From Streptomyces hawaiiensis (GTDB lineage: Bacteria > Actinomycetota > Actinomycetes > Streptomycetales > Streptomycetaceae): DNA of 64,000 nt. Numbering within the stretch: position 1 is the first letter of the stretch; every line of letters starts with the position of its first letter. This document shows positions 9,037-17,487 of this stretch, in pieces. The position numbers and the translations under genes were made by a program. Location: positions 2,790,001-2,854,000 of the forward strand of contig NZ_CP021978.1 of assembly GCF_004803895.1 (NCBI RefSeq). Reading direction: 5' to 3'. Below the pieces are notes generated by a model that did not search any database, was not told where the DNA came from, and saw only the letters and a program-made list of their open reading frames with translations.

Positions 9037-10262
9037 CGACGGTGGCGCTGACCCCGGCCGAGTTCGTCAACCAGTTCTATCCGAACTTCTGGTGGATCCC
9101 CGCGGGGGTCCTCGCCGCCGCCCTGGCCATCAAACTGCCGAGCATCATCCGGCTCTGGAAGGACCCGATGCTGCGCGCGGTCGGCGGGCTGCTGGTGCTC
9201 GCCTGCGCGGTGTTCGTCTTCGTGGCGCCGTCGACGATCGCCCGGGTCAACCGGCTCACCGGGGTGGCGAACTTCTCCGGCCCCTGGGTCTACTCGCTGC
9301 TCACCGCGTTCTGCGCCTTCTGCCTGCTGCTGATCATCTCCTGGCGCAACGGCCTGTCCGACCGTTCGGACCGCACCCGGCGCGCGATGCGGGGGGTCGT
9401 GGCGGTCTATTCGAGTGTGATCGTCGCGATGTGGGTGCTGTTCGCTCTCGCGGACGTACCGGTGGAGCGGCTGCGGGATCTCGACACGTACTACGCGAAC
9501 ACCCCGTACATGCGCGAAGTGATCGTGCTCTACCTGCTCGCGCACACCGTGGCCGCGCTGGTCACCAACGGGCTGATCTGGAACTGGGTCCGCACGGACG
9601 GGCTCGACTCGCTGCTGCGCTGGGGGCTGAAGTTCCTCGGCGTGGGCTACGCGGCGCAGTTGTTCTTCGACGCCGCCAAGATCAGTGCCGTGGTGGCCCG
9701 TTGGTCCGGGCGGAACCTGGACTGGCTGAGCACGGCCGTCGCGCCGCCGCTCGCCTGTCTGTCCGCCGTGCTCATCGCCGTCGGCTTCATCCTCCCGCAC
9801 GCCGGGCAGTACCTGCACGGCCGCTGGCACGTCCGGCTCGCCCTCCACGAACTGCGGCCGCTCTACCTGCTGATGAAGACGGTCAACGGCACAGGGGTCC
9901 CGTTCCTGCTGCGCGCGACACCGGAGCTGCGCCTGGTCCGCCGGGAGACGTTCATCCGCGACGTGCTGTTGCCGCTCGCCCGGCACATCGACGAGGACCG
10001 GCGCGAACGGTTCCACGAGGCCGCCCTCACCCTCGGCCACCCGCCCGACCTGGCGAAGGCACTCGCCGCCACCGCGGCGATCCTGGACGCGGCCGACGCC
10101 AGGAACCGGACACGGGAGGACGACGGCACCGGTGCCCCTGACACCACGGACCTGCTGCGCGAGATCGGCGCCGTGTCCCGGGCCCTGCGCCGCACGGAGG
10201 ACCTCCGGGCGATCCGCGCCCTGGCGCGTGACCACACGGACGGCAGGTCGCTCCCCGCCTGA
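9033..10262 (+). CDS. MAB_1171c-like integral membrane protein
   Basis: A 409-residue protein starting at GTG 9033 inside the stop of the peptidase gene. The N-terminal half has about seven hydrophobic segments (residues about 15-230) and the C-terminal part is soluble, ending in a helical Arg/Asp-rich tail (VSRALRRTEDLRAIRALARD). This matches the family annotated as MAB_1171c putative transporter, which in actinomycetes recurs next to ImmA/IrrE-like peptidase genes and FAD monooxygenases, as here. No biochemical function is established. I read the three genes as a membrane-linked sensing or effector module, which is inference. Confidence 0.75.
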   Translation: MTTVALTPAEFVNQFYPNFWWIPAGVLAAALAIKLPSIIRLWKDPMLRAVGGLLVLACAVFVFVAPSTIARVNRLTGVANFSGPWVYSLLTAFCAFCLLLIISWRNGLSDRSDRTRRAMRGVVAVYSSVIVAMWVLFALADVPVERLRDLDTYYANTPYMREVIVLYLLAHTVAALVTNGLIWNWVRTDGLDSLLRWGLKFLGVGYAAQLFFDAAKISAVVARWSGRNLDWLSTAVAPPLACLSAVLIAVGFILPHAGQYLHGRWHVRLALHELRPLYLLMKTVNGTGVPFLLRATPELRLVRRETFIRDVLLPLARHIDEDRRERFHEAALTLGHPPDLAKALAATAAILDAADARNRTREDDGTGAPDTTDLLREIGAVSRALRRTEDLRAIRALARDHTDGRSLPA

Positions 10263-10462
10263 CCACGCCCCCCAGGTCGCCCCCGGCGGCATTCCCGGAC
10301 GAGACCCGCACGGGGGGCCGTGGGCACGGTACGTGAAGGTACGGTGAGAGCCGTCCGGGACGAGGCCTGCATGGCCCGAAACCGGTGCCGGCGGACGGTG
10401 TTGTGCGCTGCGCGCGGCTGTGGCCGGACGTCGGGGAATGCCCGCAGGGCGGAGGAGCCTTC

Positions 10463-10495
10463 ATGGCTGAGTGCGAGGAGTCGCATGTCGCGTAG
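10463..10495 (+). other. possible 10-codon leader ORF overlapping the FAD enzyme start
   Basis: A strong Shine-Dalgarno GGAGGAG (10451-10457) is placed correctly for the ATG at 10463, which opens MAECEESHVA and stops at 10493-10495, out of frame with and overlapping the ATG of the FAD enzyme at 10485. The arrangement would allow translational coupling. It may also be chance. Confidence 0.3.
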
Positions 10496-11885
10496 AGCAG
10501 TCGTCATCGGTGCGGGTCTGGCCGGCATGCTGGCCGCGGCGGCCCTGTCCGCCGTCGCGGACGAGGTGGTCGTACTCGACCGCGACGATCTGCCCGAGGG
10601 GCCGGAGCACCGCAAGGGCCTGCCCCAGGGACGTCACGCGCATCTCCTCATGGCCGGCGGACTGGCCCCCATGGAGGACCTGGTGCCGGGTGTGAGCATG
10701 CGCAAGCACCTGCTCGCCGCCGGGGCGCACGAGATATCGCTCGGCTCGGGCATGGTCGCCCTCACGCCCGAGGGCTGGCTCCGGCGCTGGCGTCACCCCG
10801 GCCCGAGCATGCTGACCTGCACCCGGGCCCTGCTCGACTGGGCGGTGCGGGGCGCCGTGCTGGACAACACCGGGGTGGTGATCCGCACGGCGCGGGTGCT
10901 GGAGCTGACGGGGTCGCGGCAGCGTGTGACCGGGGTCCGCCTCTCGACCGCCGCCGGGGAGGAGGACCTCGCCGCTGACTTCGTGGTGGACGCGAGCGGA
11001 CGTGGCTCTCGGATCGTGCACTGGCTGGCGCGGCTGGGCGTCGACGACGTGCGCGAGAAGACGGTGGACGCCGGCCTGGTGAACGCCACCCGTCTCTACC
11101 GGACTCCCGAAGGGGCAGGGCGTTTCCCCCTGACCATGGTGCAGGCCGATCCGTACCAGGGACGGCCCGGCCGCAGCGGCATGGTGCTGCCGATCGAGGG
11201 GGACCGCTGGATGGTCAGCCTCGCCGGCACGCGGGGCGGCGGCGAACCGCCGTCCGACCCGGACGCGTTCCTCCGGTACACCCTGGACCTGCCCGACCCC
11301 ATCGTGGGCCGGCTGATCTCCGGCGGGGAGCCGCTCACCGAGGTCCACGTCAGCCGCAGCACCAGCAATCACCGCCGGTACCTGGAGAAGGTCCGTTCCT
11401 GGCCCGAGCGCCTCGTGGTCCTCGGTGACGCGCTGGCCACGTTCAACCCCGCCTACGGACAAGGCATGTCGGTGGCCGCGCTGGGCGCCCGGGAGCTGGA
11501 CCGCGAGCTGCGGCGGTCCGGGCTCGGCGAGCTTGGGCTCGCCCGGCGTGTGCAGCGGCGGGCGGCCAGGCCGGTGGAGGCCGCGTGGACGATGGCGGTG
11601 AGCCAGGACGTCTGGTACCCCGGGACGCGCGGGGGCTCGCCCGGGGTCGCCGACCGTCTGGTCACCGCCTACACCCGCCGCATGATCCGCACGGCGACCG
11701 GCTCGTACCCGGCGGCGTCGGCGCTCTGGGACGTGATGAGCATGACGACGGGGCCGACGCGGCTGCTCCGGCCCTCGACCGTCCTGGCGACGCTGAGCGG
11801 GCCGCCGTTGCCGGCGGCGGTGGGGGCGCCGCTGACGGAGGAGGAGCGGACGGTCCTGCGGCGGCTGGACCGGACGGGACGCTGA
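10485..11885 (+). CDS. FAD-dependent monooxygenase-like oxidoreductase
   Basis: A 466-residue protein with an N-terminal dinucleotide fold (AVVIGAGLAGMLAAAAL), an internal DASGRGS motif and the late FAD-binding motif LVVLGDALATFNPAYGQGM, the layout of UbiH/geranylgeranyl-reductase-like flavoproteins. The ATG at 10485 is chosen because the Rossmann fold begins five residues later and GAGGAG lies just upstream; the frame is open for another 55 codons but that part shows no conserved sequence. It has the same orientation as the HExxH/MAB_1171c pair 222 bases upstream and this neighbour set recurs in Streptomyces. The substrate is unknown. Confidence 0.82.
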   Translation: MSRRAVVIGAGLAGMLAAAALSAVADEVVVLDRDDLPEGPEHRKGLPQGRHAHLLMAGGLAPMEDLVPGVSMRKHLLAAGAHEISLGSGMVALTPEGWLRRWRHPGPSMLTCTRALLDWAVRGAVLDNTGVVIRTARVLELTGSRQRVTGVRLSTAAGEEDLAADFVVDASGRGSRIVHWLARLGVDDVREKTVDAGLVNATRLYRTPEGAGRFPLTMVQADPYQGRPGRSGMVLPIEGDRWMVSLAGTRGGGEPPSDPDAFLRYTLDLPDPIVGRLISGGEPLTEVHVSRSTSNHRRYLEKVRSWPERLVVLGDALATFNPAYGQGMSVAALGARELDRELRRSGLGELGLARRVQRRAARPVEAAWTMAVSQDVWYPGTRGGSPGVADRLVTAYTRRMIRTATGSYPAASALWDVMSMTTGPTRLLRPSTVLATLSGPPLPAAVGAPLTEEERTVLRRLDRTGR

Positions 11886-11977
11886 GGCTGGGGCGTCCCG
11901 GTCCGGGGTCCGCGCTCCGTCGGCGTGCGCGCCTGCGGGCGTCTCGGGGACCGGCCGCCCTCGCCCCCTGCCTCACG

Positions 11978-12826
11978 TCAGCCTGCGAACGGCGGGTGCG
12001 CCAGTCCCTTCCCCGCCCCCGGCACCACGAAAAGGGACCCCGCCAGCGCGGGCGGTTCGGTCAGCCCCACCCGAGCGGTCGTCACGTACAGGTCGGTCAG
12101 GCCGGCCCCGCCGAACGCACAAGCGGTCACCAGCGGCACCGGCAGCTCGATCACCCGGTCCAGCTCACCGTCGGGTGTGTACCGCCGCACCGCCGACCCC
12201 TGCCACAGGGCGACCCACACGCACCCCTCGGCGTCCACGGTCAGCCCGTCCGGGAAGCCCGCGCCCTCCTCGATCGCGGCGAGGGTGCGCCGCCCGGAGA
12301 TCCGCCCGTCCGCGTAGTCGAAGACGTCGACCCGCCGGGTCGGCGAGTCGATGTAGTACATCAGCCGTCCGTCGGGGCTCCACCCCGTGCCGTTGCTGAC
12401 GGCCACGTCGTCGAGCACGACATCGACCGTGCCGTCCCCGGTGACGCGGGACAGCGTGCCGCCCCCCGGCGCCTCGTCGTAGCGCATCGTGCCCGCCCAC
12501 AGCGCGCCGTCGGGCGCGACGGCGGCGTCGTTGGCGCGGCGGCCGGGGACCGGCTCGTGGTGGAGCCAGCGGAAGCTGTCGTCGGGGTCGAGGAGACCGA
12601 CGCCGTCGCGCAGGTTCAGCACCACTCCGCCCCCGGCACGCGGCTTGACGGCGCCGATGTGCTGTTCCGTGCGGCGCACGCCGCGACGCCCGGTGGCCGG
12701 GTCGTACGTGTGCAGGCGGGAGCCGAGGATGTCGATCCACAGCAGCCGGCCGGCCGCCGCGTCCCAGGTGGGCCCCTCGCCGAGTTCGGCCTCGGCCCGC
12801 ACCGCGACCTCGTACGGCCTCGTCAT
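11978..12826 (-). CDS. SMP-30/gluconolactonase family sugar lactonase
   Basis: A 282-residue six-bladed beta-propeller protein. Metal ligands of the family are visible: the N-terminal Glu in ELGEGPTWD, Asn in VSNGTGWSPD and Asp in PDGLTVDAEG. These enzymes hydrolyse aldonolactones (for example arabino-, xylono- or gluconolactone) using a divalent metal. The gene is coupled to the IclR regulator gene upstream by a 4-base ATGA overlap, an arrangement usual for sugar-acid catabolic units. It is convergent with the FAD enzyme gene. Confidence 0.9.
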   Translation of the reverse strand: MTRPYEVAVRAEAELGEGPTWDAAAGRLLWIDILGSRLHTYDPATGRRGVRRTEQHIGAVKPRAGGGVVLNLRDGVGLLDPDDSFRWLHHEPVPGRRANDAAVAPDGALWAGTMRYDEAPGGGTLSRVTGDGTVDVVLDDVAVSNGTGWSPDGRLMYYIDSPTRRVDVFDYADGRISGRRTLAAIEEGAGFPDGLTVDAEGCVWVALWQGSAVRRYTPDGELDRVIELPVPLVTACAFGGAGLTDLYVTTARVGLTEPPALAGSLFVVPGAGKGLAHPPFAG

Positions 12827-13596
12827 GCCAGGCTCCGGTGACCGAGGTGCTCGGACAGTTCGGCGGCGCCCTTGACGGCGAGCTGCTCCAGCTCGGTGCG
12901 GCGCTCCTCGCTCCAGCGGATCATGGGCACGGAGATCGACAGGGCGGCGACGACCTGCCCGGTGCGGTCGCGGACCGGTGCGGCCACGCAGGACACGTCC
13001 GGGTTGGACTCGCGGTTCTCCACGGCGAGGCCCCGCTCACGGATCTCGGCCAGGGCCTCGCGCAGGGCGCCCGGGTCGGTGATGCTGTTGGGGGTCATCG
13101 CGATCAGCTGGGCGCTGTCGGGGATGCGCGCGGTGAGCTCCGGCTCGGGAAGGGAGGCAAGCAGCATCTTGCCGACGGAGGTGCAGTGCGCGGGCAGCCT
13201 GCGGCCGGCCGCCGACACCATCCGCACCGCGTGCGTGGAGTCGACCTTGGCGATGTAGATGACGTCCGTGTCCTCGAGGATCGCCACGTGCACGGTCTCG
13301 TCGCAGGTCTCGGCGACGGACCGGGCGACCTGCTGCCCCTCGGCCGCGAGGTCGAGCTGCTCGGAGTAACGGGCACCGAGCTGGTACGGGCGTACGCCGA
13401 GCCGGTAGCGTCCGGGCTGACCGGCCATCGGAACGATGTACTTCCGGGCGGCGAGCGTGGTCACCAGTTCGTGCACGGTGGTGCGCGGCAGCTGGAGCTT
13501 GCGCACGATGTCGGGGGCGGAGAGCGTGCCGTCCCCGTCGAGAAAGAGCTCGAGAATGTCGAGAGCCCGGGTCACGGCTGGTACGAGACGTCCCAC
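12823..13596 (-). CDS. IclR-family transcriptional regulator
   Basis: A 257-residue protein with an N-terminal winged helix (ALDILELFLDGDGTLSAPDIVRKLQLPRTTVHELVTTLAAR) and a C-terminal effector-binding domain typical of IclR (SVGKMLLASLPEPEL, NRESNPDVSCVAAPVRDRTG). The start is the GTG at 13594-13596 preceded by GGGAGGGGG. It is cotranscribed with the lactonase gene, so it probably senses a sugar acid or lactone and controls this operon. A long inverted repeat that could be its operator lies 30 bases upstream. Confidence 0.93.
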   Translation of the reverse strand: MGRLVPAVTRALDILELFLDGDGTLSAPDIVRKLQLPRTTVHELVTTLAARKYIVPMAGQPGRYRLGVRPYQLGARYSEQLDLAAEGQQVARSVAETCDETVHVAILEDTDVIYIAKVDSTHAVRMVSAAGRRLPAHCTSVGKMLLASLPEPELTARIPDSAQLIAMTPNSITDPGALREALAEIRERGLAVENRESNPDVSCVAAPVRDRTGQVVAALSISVPMIRWSEERRTELEQLAVKGAAELSEHLGHRSLA

Positions 13597-13625
13597 GACC
13601 GGCCCCCTCCCTAATATGTTTCAGA

Positions 13626-13674
13626 AGCCTGTGTTCGAGATTTCAACAGGCGATCGGCATGACGAACACAGGCT
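13626..13674. promoter_or_regulatory. perfect 12-bp inverted repeat, likely IclR operator
   Basis: AGCCTGTGTTCG at 13626-13637 and its exact reverse complement CGAACACAGGCT at 13663-13674 flank a 25-base spacer. It lies in the divergent promoter region between the IclR gene and the TerD-nuclease gene. A TGTT...AACA subsite (13632-13648) inside it resembles IclR-type half sites. Autoregulation by the adjacent IclR protein is the simplest reading. Confidence 0.65.
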
Positions 13675-13812
13675 AGCCATAGAGGTATGTCCCGGCAATG
13701 GGCAGAGCCCTGTCGAGCGGAAACCCACGAGCACACCACGTGCACGTTGTGTGCACATTAAGGTGCCGTGTGTGCGGCACGTCACAGGTGTCGCAGAGGT
13801 GGGGGGTTTTCT

Positions 13813-15831
13813 GTGCGTGACATGACCATGGGCTCGAACGTGTCGTTAACGGCCCTGAGCGAGAACGTCGGCTCCGCGATCGTCAGCCTGGGCTGGTCCA
13901 GCCCCACAGGGGAAGGCGACGCCGATGTGTCCGTCCTGCTGCTGGACGGGCACGGCAAGGTACGCAGCGACGCCGACTTCTACTTCTACAACAACCCGGT
14001 GGCCGCCGACGGCAGCGTGCAGCTGCTCGGCAAGGAGCCGACGGGGGACGGCAGCGAGGACCGGATCAGCTTCGACCTGACCGCGGTCCCGGCCGAGGTG
14101 GAGCGCATCGTCGTGGCCGCGAGCCGCTACGAGGGGGCGCGCTTCGGAGAGCTGGACGACCTGAAGGTGACGCTGGCCGACGCGGTGGGCGAGAGCCTCC
14201 TCCGGTTCGTCATCGAGGACGCCGGCCAGGTGAGCGCGATCATCTTCGGTGAGCTGTACCGGCGGGGCGAGGAGTGGAAGTTCCGGGCCGTCGGGCAGGG
14301 GTACGAGAGCGGGCTGGCGGGGCTGGCGACGGACTTCGGCGTCGACATCGAGGACGACGAGGCGGAGTCCGGGACGGAGGCGGCGCAGGAACCCGAAGCC
14401 GGCACACCCGACGCTCCGCCGCCGGCGACACTGGACGCCGTACCGGCACCGCGCCCGCCGGCCGAGGAGGAGGCCGCGCCGAAGAAGCGGGCGGCCCGGC
14501 CCCGGACAGCGAAGAAGAGGGTCACACCGCCCAGGGCGCCCGCGCAGAGCCTTGCGGAGAACGAGTCCTGGAGGCAGGCCCGCCTCTTTCCGGTGTCGGC
14601 GCTCAAGAACGACCGGGACCGGGAGACGCGGGCCACGTCGGTGCTGTTGTCGGTGATGGCCCAGGTGCCCCGGTTCGGCAGACGCATCACCGCCCCCTTC
14701 GGCGCGCCCTCGGGTCGCATGGAGACGTTCACCGAGGTCTCCCTGCCGCACGGGGACACGCCCCGGCGCCCCGACGGGGTGATCCGCGTCGAGCGTGCCG
14801 GAAAGCTGTGGACGGCGCTCGTCGAGACCAAGACCAACGGCAATCCCCTGAAGTCCGACCAGGTGCAGGCCTACATGGACATCGCGGCCCGGCGCGGCTA
14901 CGAGGCCGTGATCACCCTGTCGAACGACGTGGCGCTGGAGGGCAGCCCGCTGGTCGACGTGAAGATCGACCGGCGGCGCAAGCACCAGGTGGCGCTCTGG
15001 CACCTGTCCTGGGCCGAAGTGGCCCACCAGGCCCAGATGCTGATCCGGCACGAAGGCGTCGGCAACGCGGCACGCACCTGGTTGCTCCAAGACCTGCTGC
15101 ACTACCTCCAGCACGACAACTCCGGTTGCCACGGCTTCCAGAACATGGGCGCGGCGTGGGTGCCCGTACGCAACGGGATCAACGACGAGACCCTCTGCCA
15201 GGGTGACCCACGCTCCCTGGAGGTCGTGGAGAGCTGGGAGCGGCTCATCCGGCAGGTGTGCCTGCGACTCGGCGGCGAACTCGGGCAGAAGGTGCTGCCC
15301 GCCCAGCGCACCCGGCGCGGCACCGACCCCGGGGCCCGCCGCGCCCGCCTGGCGGATCAACTGTGCCTGGAGGGCAGGCTCCAGGCCGAGCTGCGTGTCG
15401 AGGGGGCGCCCGGGCTGCTCAGCATCAGCGCGGACCTGCGTACCGCGAAGCTGCGCACGTCCGTGGAGATCCCGGCACCCGAGCAGGGCTACCCCCTGAC
15501 CTGGGCCAAGCGCCTGGTCCGTCGTCTCGCCGAGGCGCCGGCGGACCTGCACGTGGAGACTCTGGTGGAGGGCGGGACGGGCGGCCCGAGGGGCACGCTG
15601 GAGCGGCTGCGTCCCGAACCGGCGGATCTGCTCCCCAAGGACGGCTCCACCCGCATCACCGGATTCCGGCTGTCTCTCTTCAAGGGCATGGGAAGCGGCC
15701 GCGGCAGCGCGGAGTCCGGATTCATCCGCAGTGTCGACGACGCCGTGCACCGCTTCCACACCTCGGTGGTGGTCCACCTGGACGCTCCCGCCCCCGGGCG
15801 CACGGCCGCGAAGGAGCGCGCCGCGGTGTGA
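13813..15831 (+). CDS. TerD domain fused to a PD-(D/E)xK nuclease-like domain
   Basis: A 672-residue protein from GTG 13813 (GGGGGG six bases upstream; ATG 13822 and 13828 are alternatives). Residues about 5-178 form a complete TerD stress-response domain with the acidic calcium-site segment SDADFYFYNN. Residues 180-250 are an acidic then Pro/Lys/Arg-rich linker (APKKRAARPRTAKKR) suited to nucleic-acid contact. Residues about 250-410 look like a PD-(D/E)xK nuclease: P320-D321, E338-x-K340 and a RecB-type QxxxY motif (Q350-Y354). The last 250 residues are unassigned. TerD proteins are linked to tellurite, phage and envelope stress, and fusion to nucleases has been proposed for Ter systems. It is divergent from the IclR gene and no other ter gene is adjacent. 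Confidence 0.8.
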   Translation: MRDMTMGSNVSLTALSENVGSAIVSLGWSSPTGEGDADVSVLLLDGHGKVRSDADFYFYNNPVAADGSVQLLGKEPTGDGSEDRISFDLTAVPAEVERIVVAASRYEGARFGELDDLKVTLADAVGESLLRFVIEDAGQVSAIIFGELYRRGEEWKFRAVGQGYESGLAGLATDFGVDIEDDEAESGTEAAQEPEAGTPDAPPPATLDAVPAPRPPAEEEAAPKKRAARPRTAKKRVTPPRAPAQSLAENESWRQARLFPVSALKNDRDRETRATSVLLSVMAQVPRFGRRITAPFGAPSGRMETFTEVSLPHGDTPRRPDGVIRVERAGKLWTALVETKTNGNPLKSDQVQAYMDIAARRGYEAVITLSNDVALEGSPLVDVKIDRRRKHQVALWHLSWAEVAHQAQMLIRHEGVGNAARTWLLQDLLHYLQHDNSGCHGFQNMGAAWVPVRNGINDETLCQGDPRSLEVVESWERLIRQVCLRLGGELGQKVLPAQRTRRGTDPGARRARLADQLCLEGRLQAELRVEGAPGLLSISADLRTAKLRTSVEIPAPEQGYPLTWAKRLVRRLAEAPADLHVETLVEGGTGGPRGTLERLRPEPADLLPKDGSTRITGFRLSLFKGMGSGRGSAESGFIRSVDDAVHRFHTSVVVHLDAPAPGRTAAKERAAV

Positions 15832-15872
15832 CACCGGGGCGGTGGTGATCGTCGCCGGAGGTACCGGCCCGG

Positions 15873-17117
15873 TCACCGCCGCGCCCGCATCACCCCCAGC
15901 TCCCCCCGCAACCGCTGCGCCCGCAGCACCAGTTCCAGTTCGAAGCGGCGGTCGGGGTTGTCGATCTCGTCGCCCCACAGTTCGCGGATCTGGCGCAGGC
16001 GGTAGCGGACCGTCTGGGGGTGGACGCCGAGGCGGGTGGCGACCTCCGGGGCGCCGCCGCGGGTTTCCAGCCAGGCCAGGAGGGTTTCGGCGAGGCGGCG
16101 GCCGTGGGTGGGGCCGCAGTGCGTCAGGGGGGCCAGGCACCTCAGGGCCAGGTCGTCGATGAGTTCCTCGGGTTGGAGGAGGACCAGGGCCTCGGTGTGT
16201 TCGGTGCAGTAGAGGACCTCGCCGGAGGGCAGGAGGCTTCGTTCCATCAGGCGCACCGCCGCCTCCGCCCAGCGCAGGGACTTCGCCGCGTCGGCGAGCG
16301 GGACCGGCGGGCCGATCGCGCCGGACCAGCCGGCCAGGGCCCGGTGCATCAGCTCGGAGCGGCCCGCCGCGTCCGGCTCGGGCACGACCATGCGGGGCTG
16401 CTCGTACTCCATGTCGAGCAGGACGCCCTGGCCGACCGCCGGGGCCATCGCCTCGCGGGCCGGGCGGAGCAGGACGCCCACCGCGACCTTCGCCGGTAAG
16501 GGCCAGCCGATCCGGGCGGCGCGTTCGGTCAGGGCCTCGGCGGGGTCGCCGCGGTGGTGCTCGGCGAGGAGGAGCTCCATGAGGCGGCGTTGCAGGCGCA
16601 GGCGTTCGCCGGCCTGGCGGGCCGCGGCCTCGGCGTAGCCGCGTACGGACTGGTCGACCAGGCCGTCCAGGTACTCGTAGCCCGCGTCGACCAGTTCGTA
16701 CATCGCCGGCGGCGGGATCTCCACGCGCTGGCCGATGTCGGCGAAGCGGCGCCAGGCCAGGCGTACGCCCATGCGGTAGATGGCCTGGAGGGAGTCGAGG
16801 GAGCGGCCGTTGAGGCCCTCGCCGCGGCCGAAGTCCTGGAAGACGTTGGGCGGGACGGTCGGGCGCCCCTCGGAGTGCTCCAGGTGCTGCACGAACACCT
16901 CGATGGCGCGGCGGATGCCGACCAGGGCCATCGGCTCGCCGGAGTCGTCGAGGACGACGGGCAGATGGGGGTACTCCCGCTGGATCTCGCAGAGGATCTC
17001 CTCGGCGAGCGCGGGCGCCTCGGCCATGGCGATCGCCGCGAACCGGCGCACCTGGAAGCGCGGTACGTCGTGCCAGGCCGAGCGGGTGGTGACGGTTCCG
17101 GTGCGGGCGGCCGTCAT
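15873..17117 (-). CDS. PucR-type helix-turn-helix regulator
   Basis: A 414-residue protein with an N-terminal sensor region of unknown ligand (residues 1-170), a middle GGDEF-like/CdaR-type region, and the C-terminal HTH_30 domain of PucR/CdaR regulators (EVATRLGVHPQTVRYRLRQI, residues about 365-400). These are one-component regulators whose targets are often neighbouring metabolic genes. It starts 3 bases after the stop of a small DUF2613 gene, so both are probably on one transcript. The target is not evident from the neighbours. Confidence 0.88.
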   Translation of the reverse strand: MTAARTGTVTTRSAWHDVPRFQVRRFAAIAMAEAPALAEEILCEIQREYPHLPVVLDDSGEPMALVGIRRAIEVFVQHLEHSEGRPTVPPNVFQDFGRGEGLNGRSLDSLQAIYRMGVRLAWRRFADIGQRVEIPPPAMYELVDAGYEYLDGLVDQSVRGYAEAAARQAGERLRLQRRLMELLLAEHHRGDPAEALTERAARIGWPLPAKVAVGVLLRPAREAMAPAVGQGVLLDMEYEQPRMVVPEPDAAGRSELMHRALAGWSGAIGPPVPLADAAKSLRWAEAAVRLMERSLLPSGEVLYCTEHTEALVLLQPEELIDDLALRCLAPLTHCGPTHGRRLAETLLAWLETRGGAPEVATRLGVHPQTVRYRLRQIRELWGDEIDNPDRRFELELVLRAQRLRGELGVMRARR

Positions 17118-17120
17118 CCG

Positions 17121-17273
17121 TCAACTCCCCTGCCCGGCCTGCTCGTACGTGATCAGGGGTGTGTTCGGCTGGTCGGGTGTGGCGTGGAGCAGCGCGACCA
17201 CGCCCAGCGCGGCGCCCACGGCGAGGGCGGCGGCGAGCGCGACGGTCAGCACGGCAGCGAGCAGTCTGGACAT
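17121..17273 (-). CDS. DUF2613-like small membrane protein
   Basis: A 50-residue protein starting at the ATG at 17271-17273. It consists of one transmembrane helix (LLAAVLTVALAAALAVGAAL) followed by a short extracytoplasmic tail (LLHATPDQPNTPLITYEQAG), the form of actinobacterial DUF2613 proteins. A longer in-frame start exists at 17381 but adds a charged stretch without similarity. It is upstream of and nearly contiguous with the PucR-type regulator gene. The function is unknown. Confidence 0.65.
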   Translation of the reverse strand: MSRLLAAVLTVALAAALAVGAALGVVALLHATPDQPNTPLITYEQAGQGS

Positions 17274-17374
17274 CGCAGGGTCAGCCTCTCTGTCCGGATA
17301 CGTCCGGAGATCATCCGGAGGTTTCCCCACCCCGACATCCCGTCCCTGCCTGTCGCGCCCAGTCTCGACAAGCA

Positions 17375-17403
17375 TTGACACCCCGTCAAGAGCCGCCTAC
17401 GGT
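17375..17403 (+). promoter_or_regulatory. housekeeping-type promoter upstream of the DUF3068 gene
   Basis: TTGACA (17375-17380) and TACGGT (17398-17403) are separated by exactly 17 bases, close to the HrdB consensus. This is about 85 bases upstream of the DUF3068 start and reads towards it. The promoter for the opposite small gene would have to lie between this site and 17273. Confidence 0.7.
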
Positions 17404-17487
17404 TCCCGGCCCAACCGCACGCGCTGATTCCTCCGCCGTGCCGGCCCCCTCGTACGTCGAGCCGTCCCAAGTCACTGGAGTGCCCGG

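Noticed and set aside
17121..17381. 86-codon start for the DUF2613-like gene
   Set aside because: The first 36 codons overlap the opposite promoter at 17375-17403 and have no similarity to the family; the short start fits family length.
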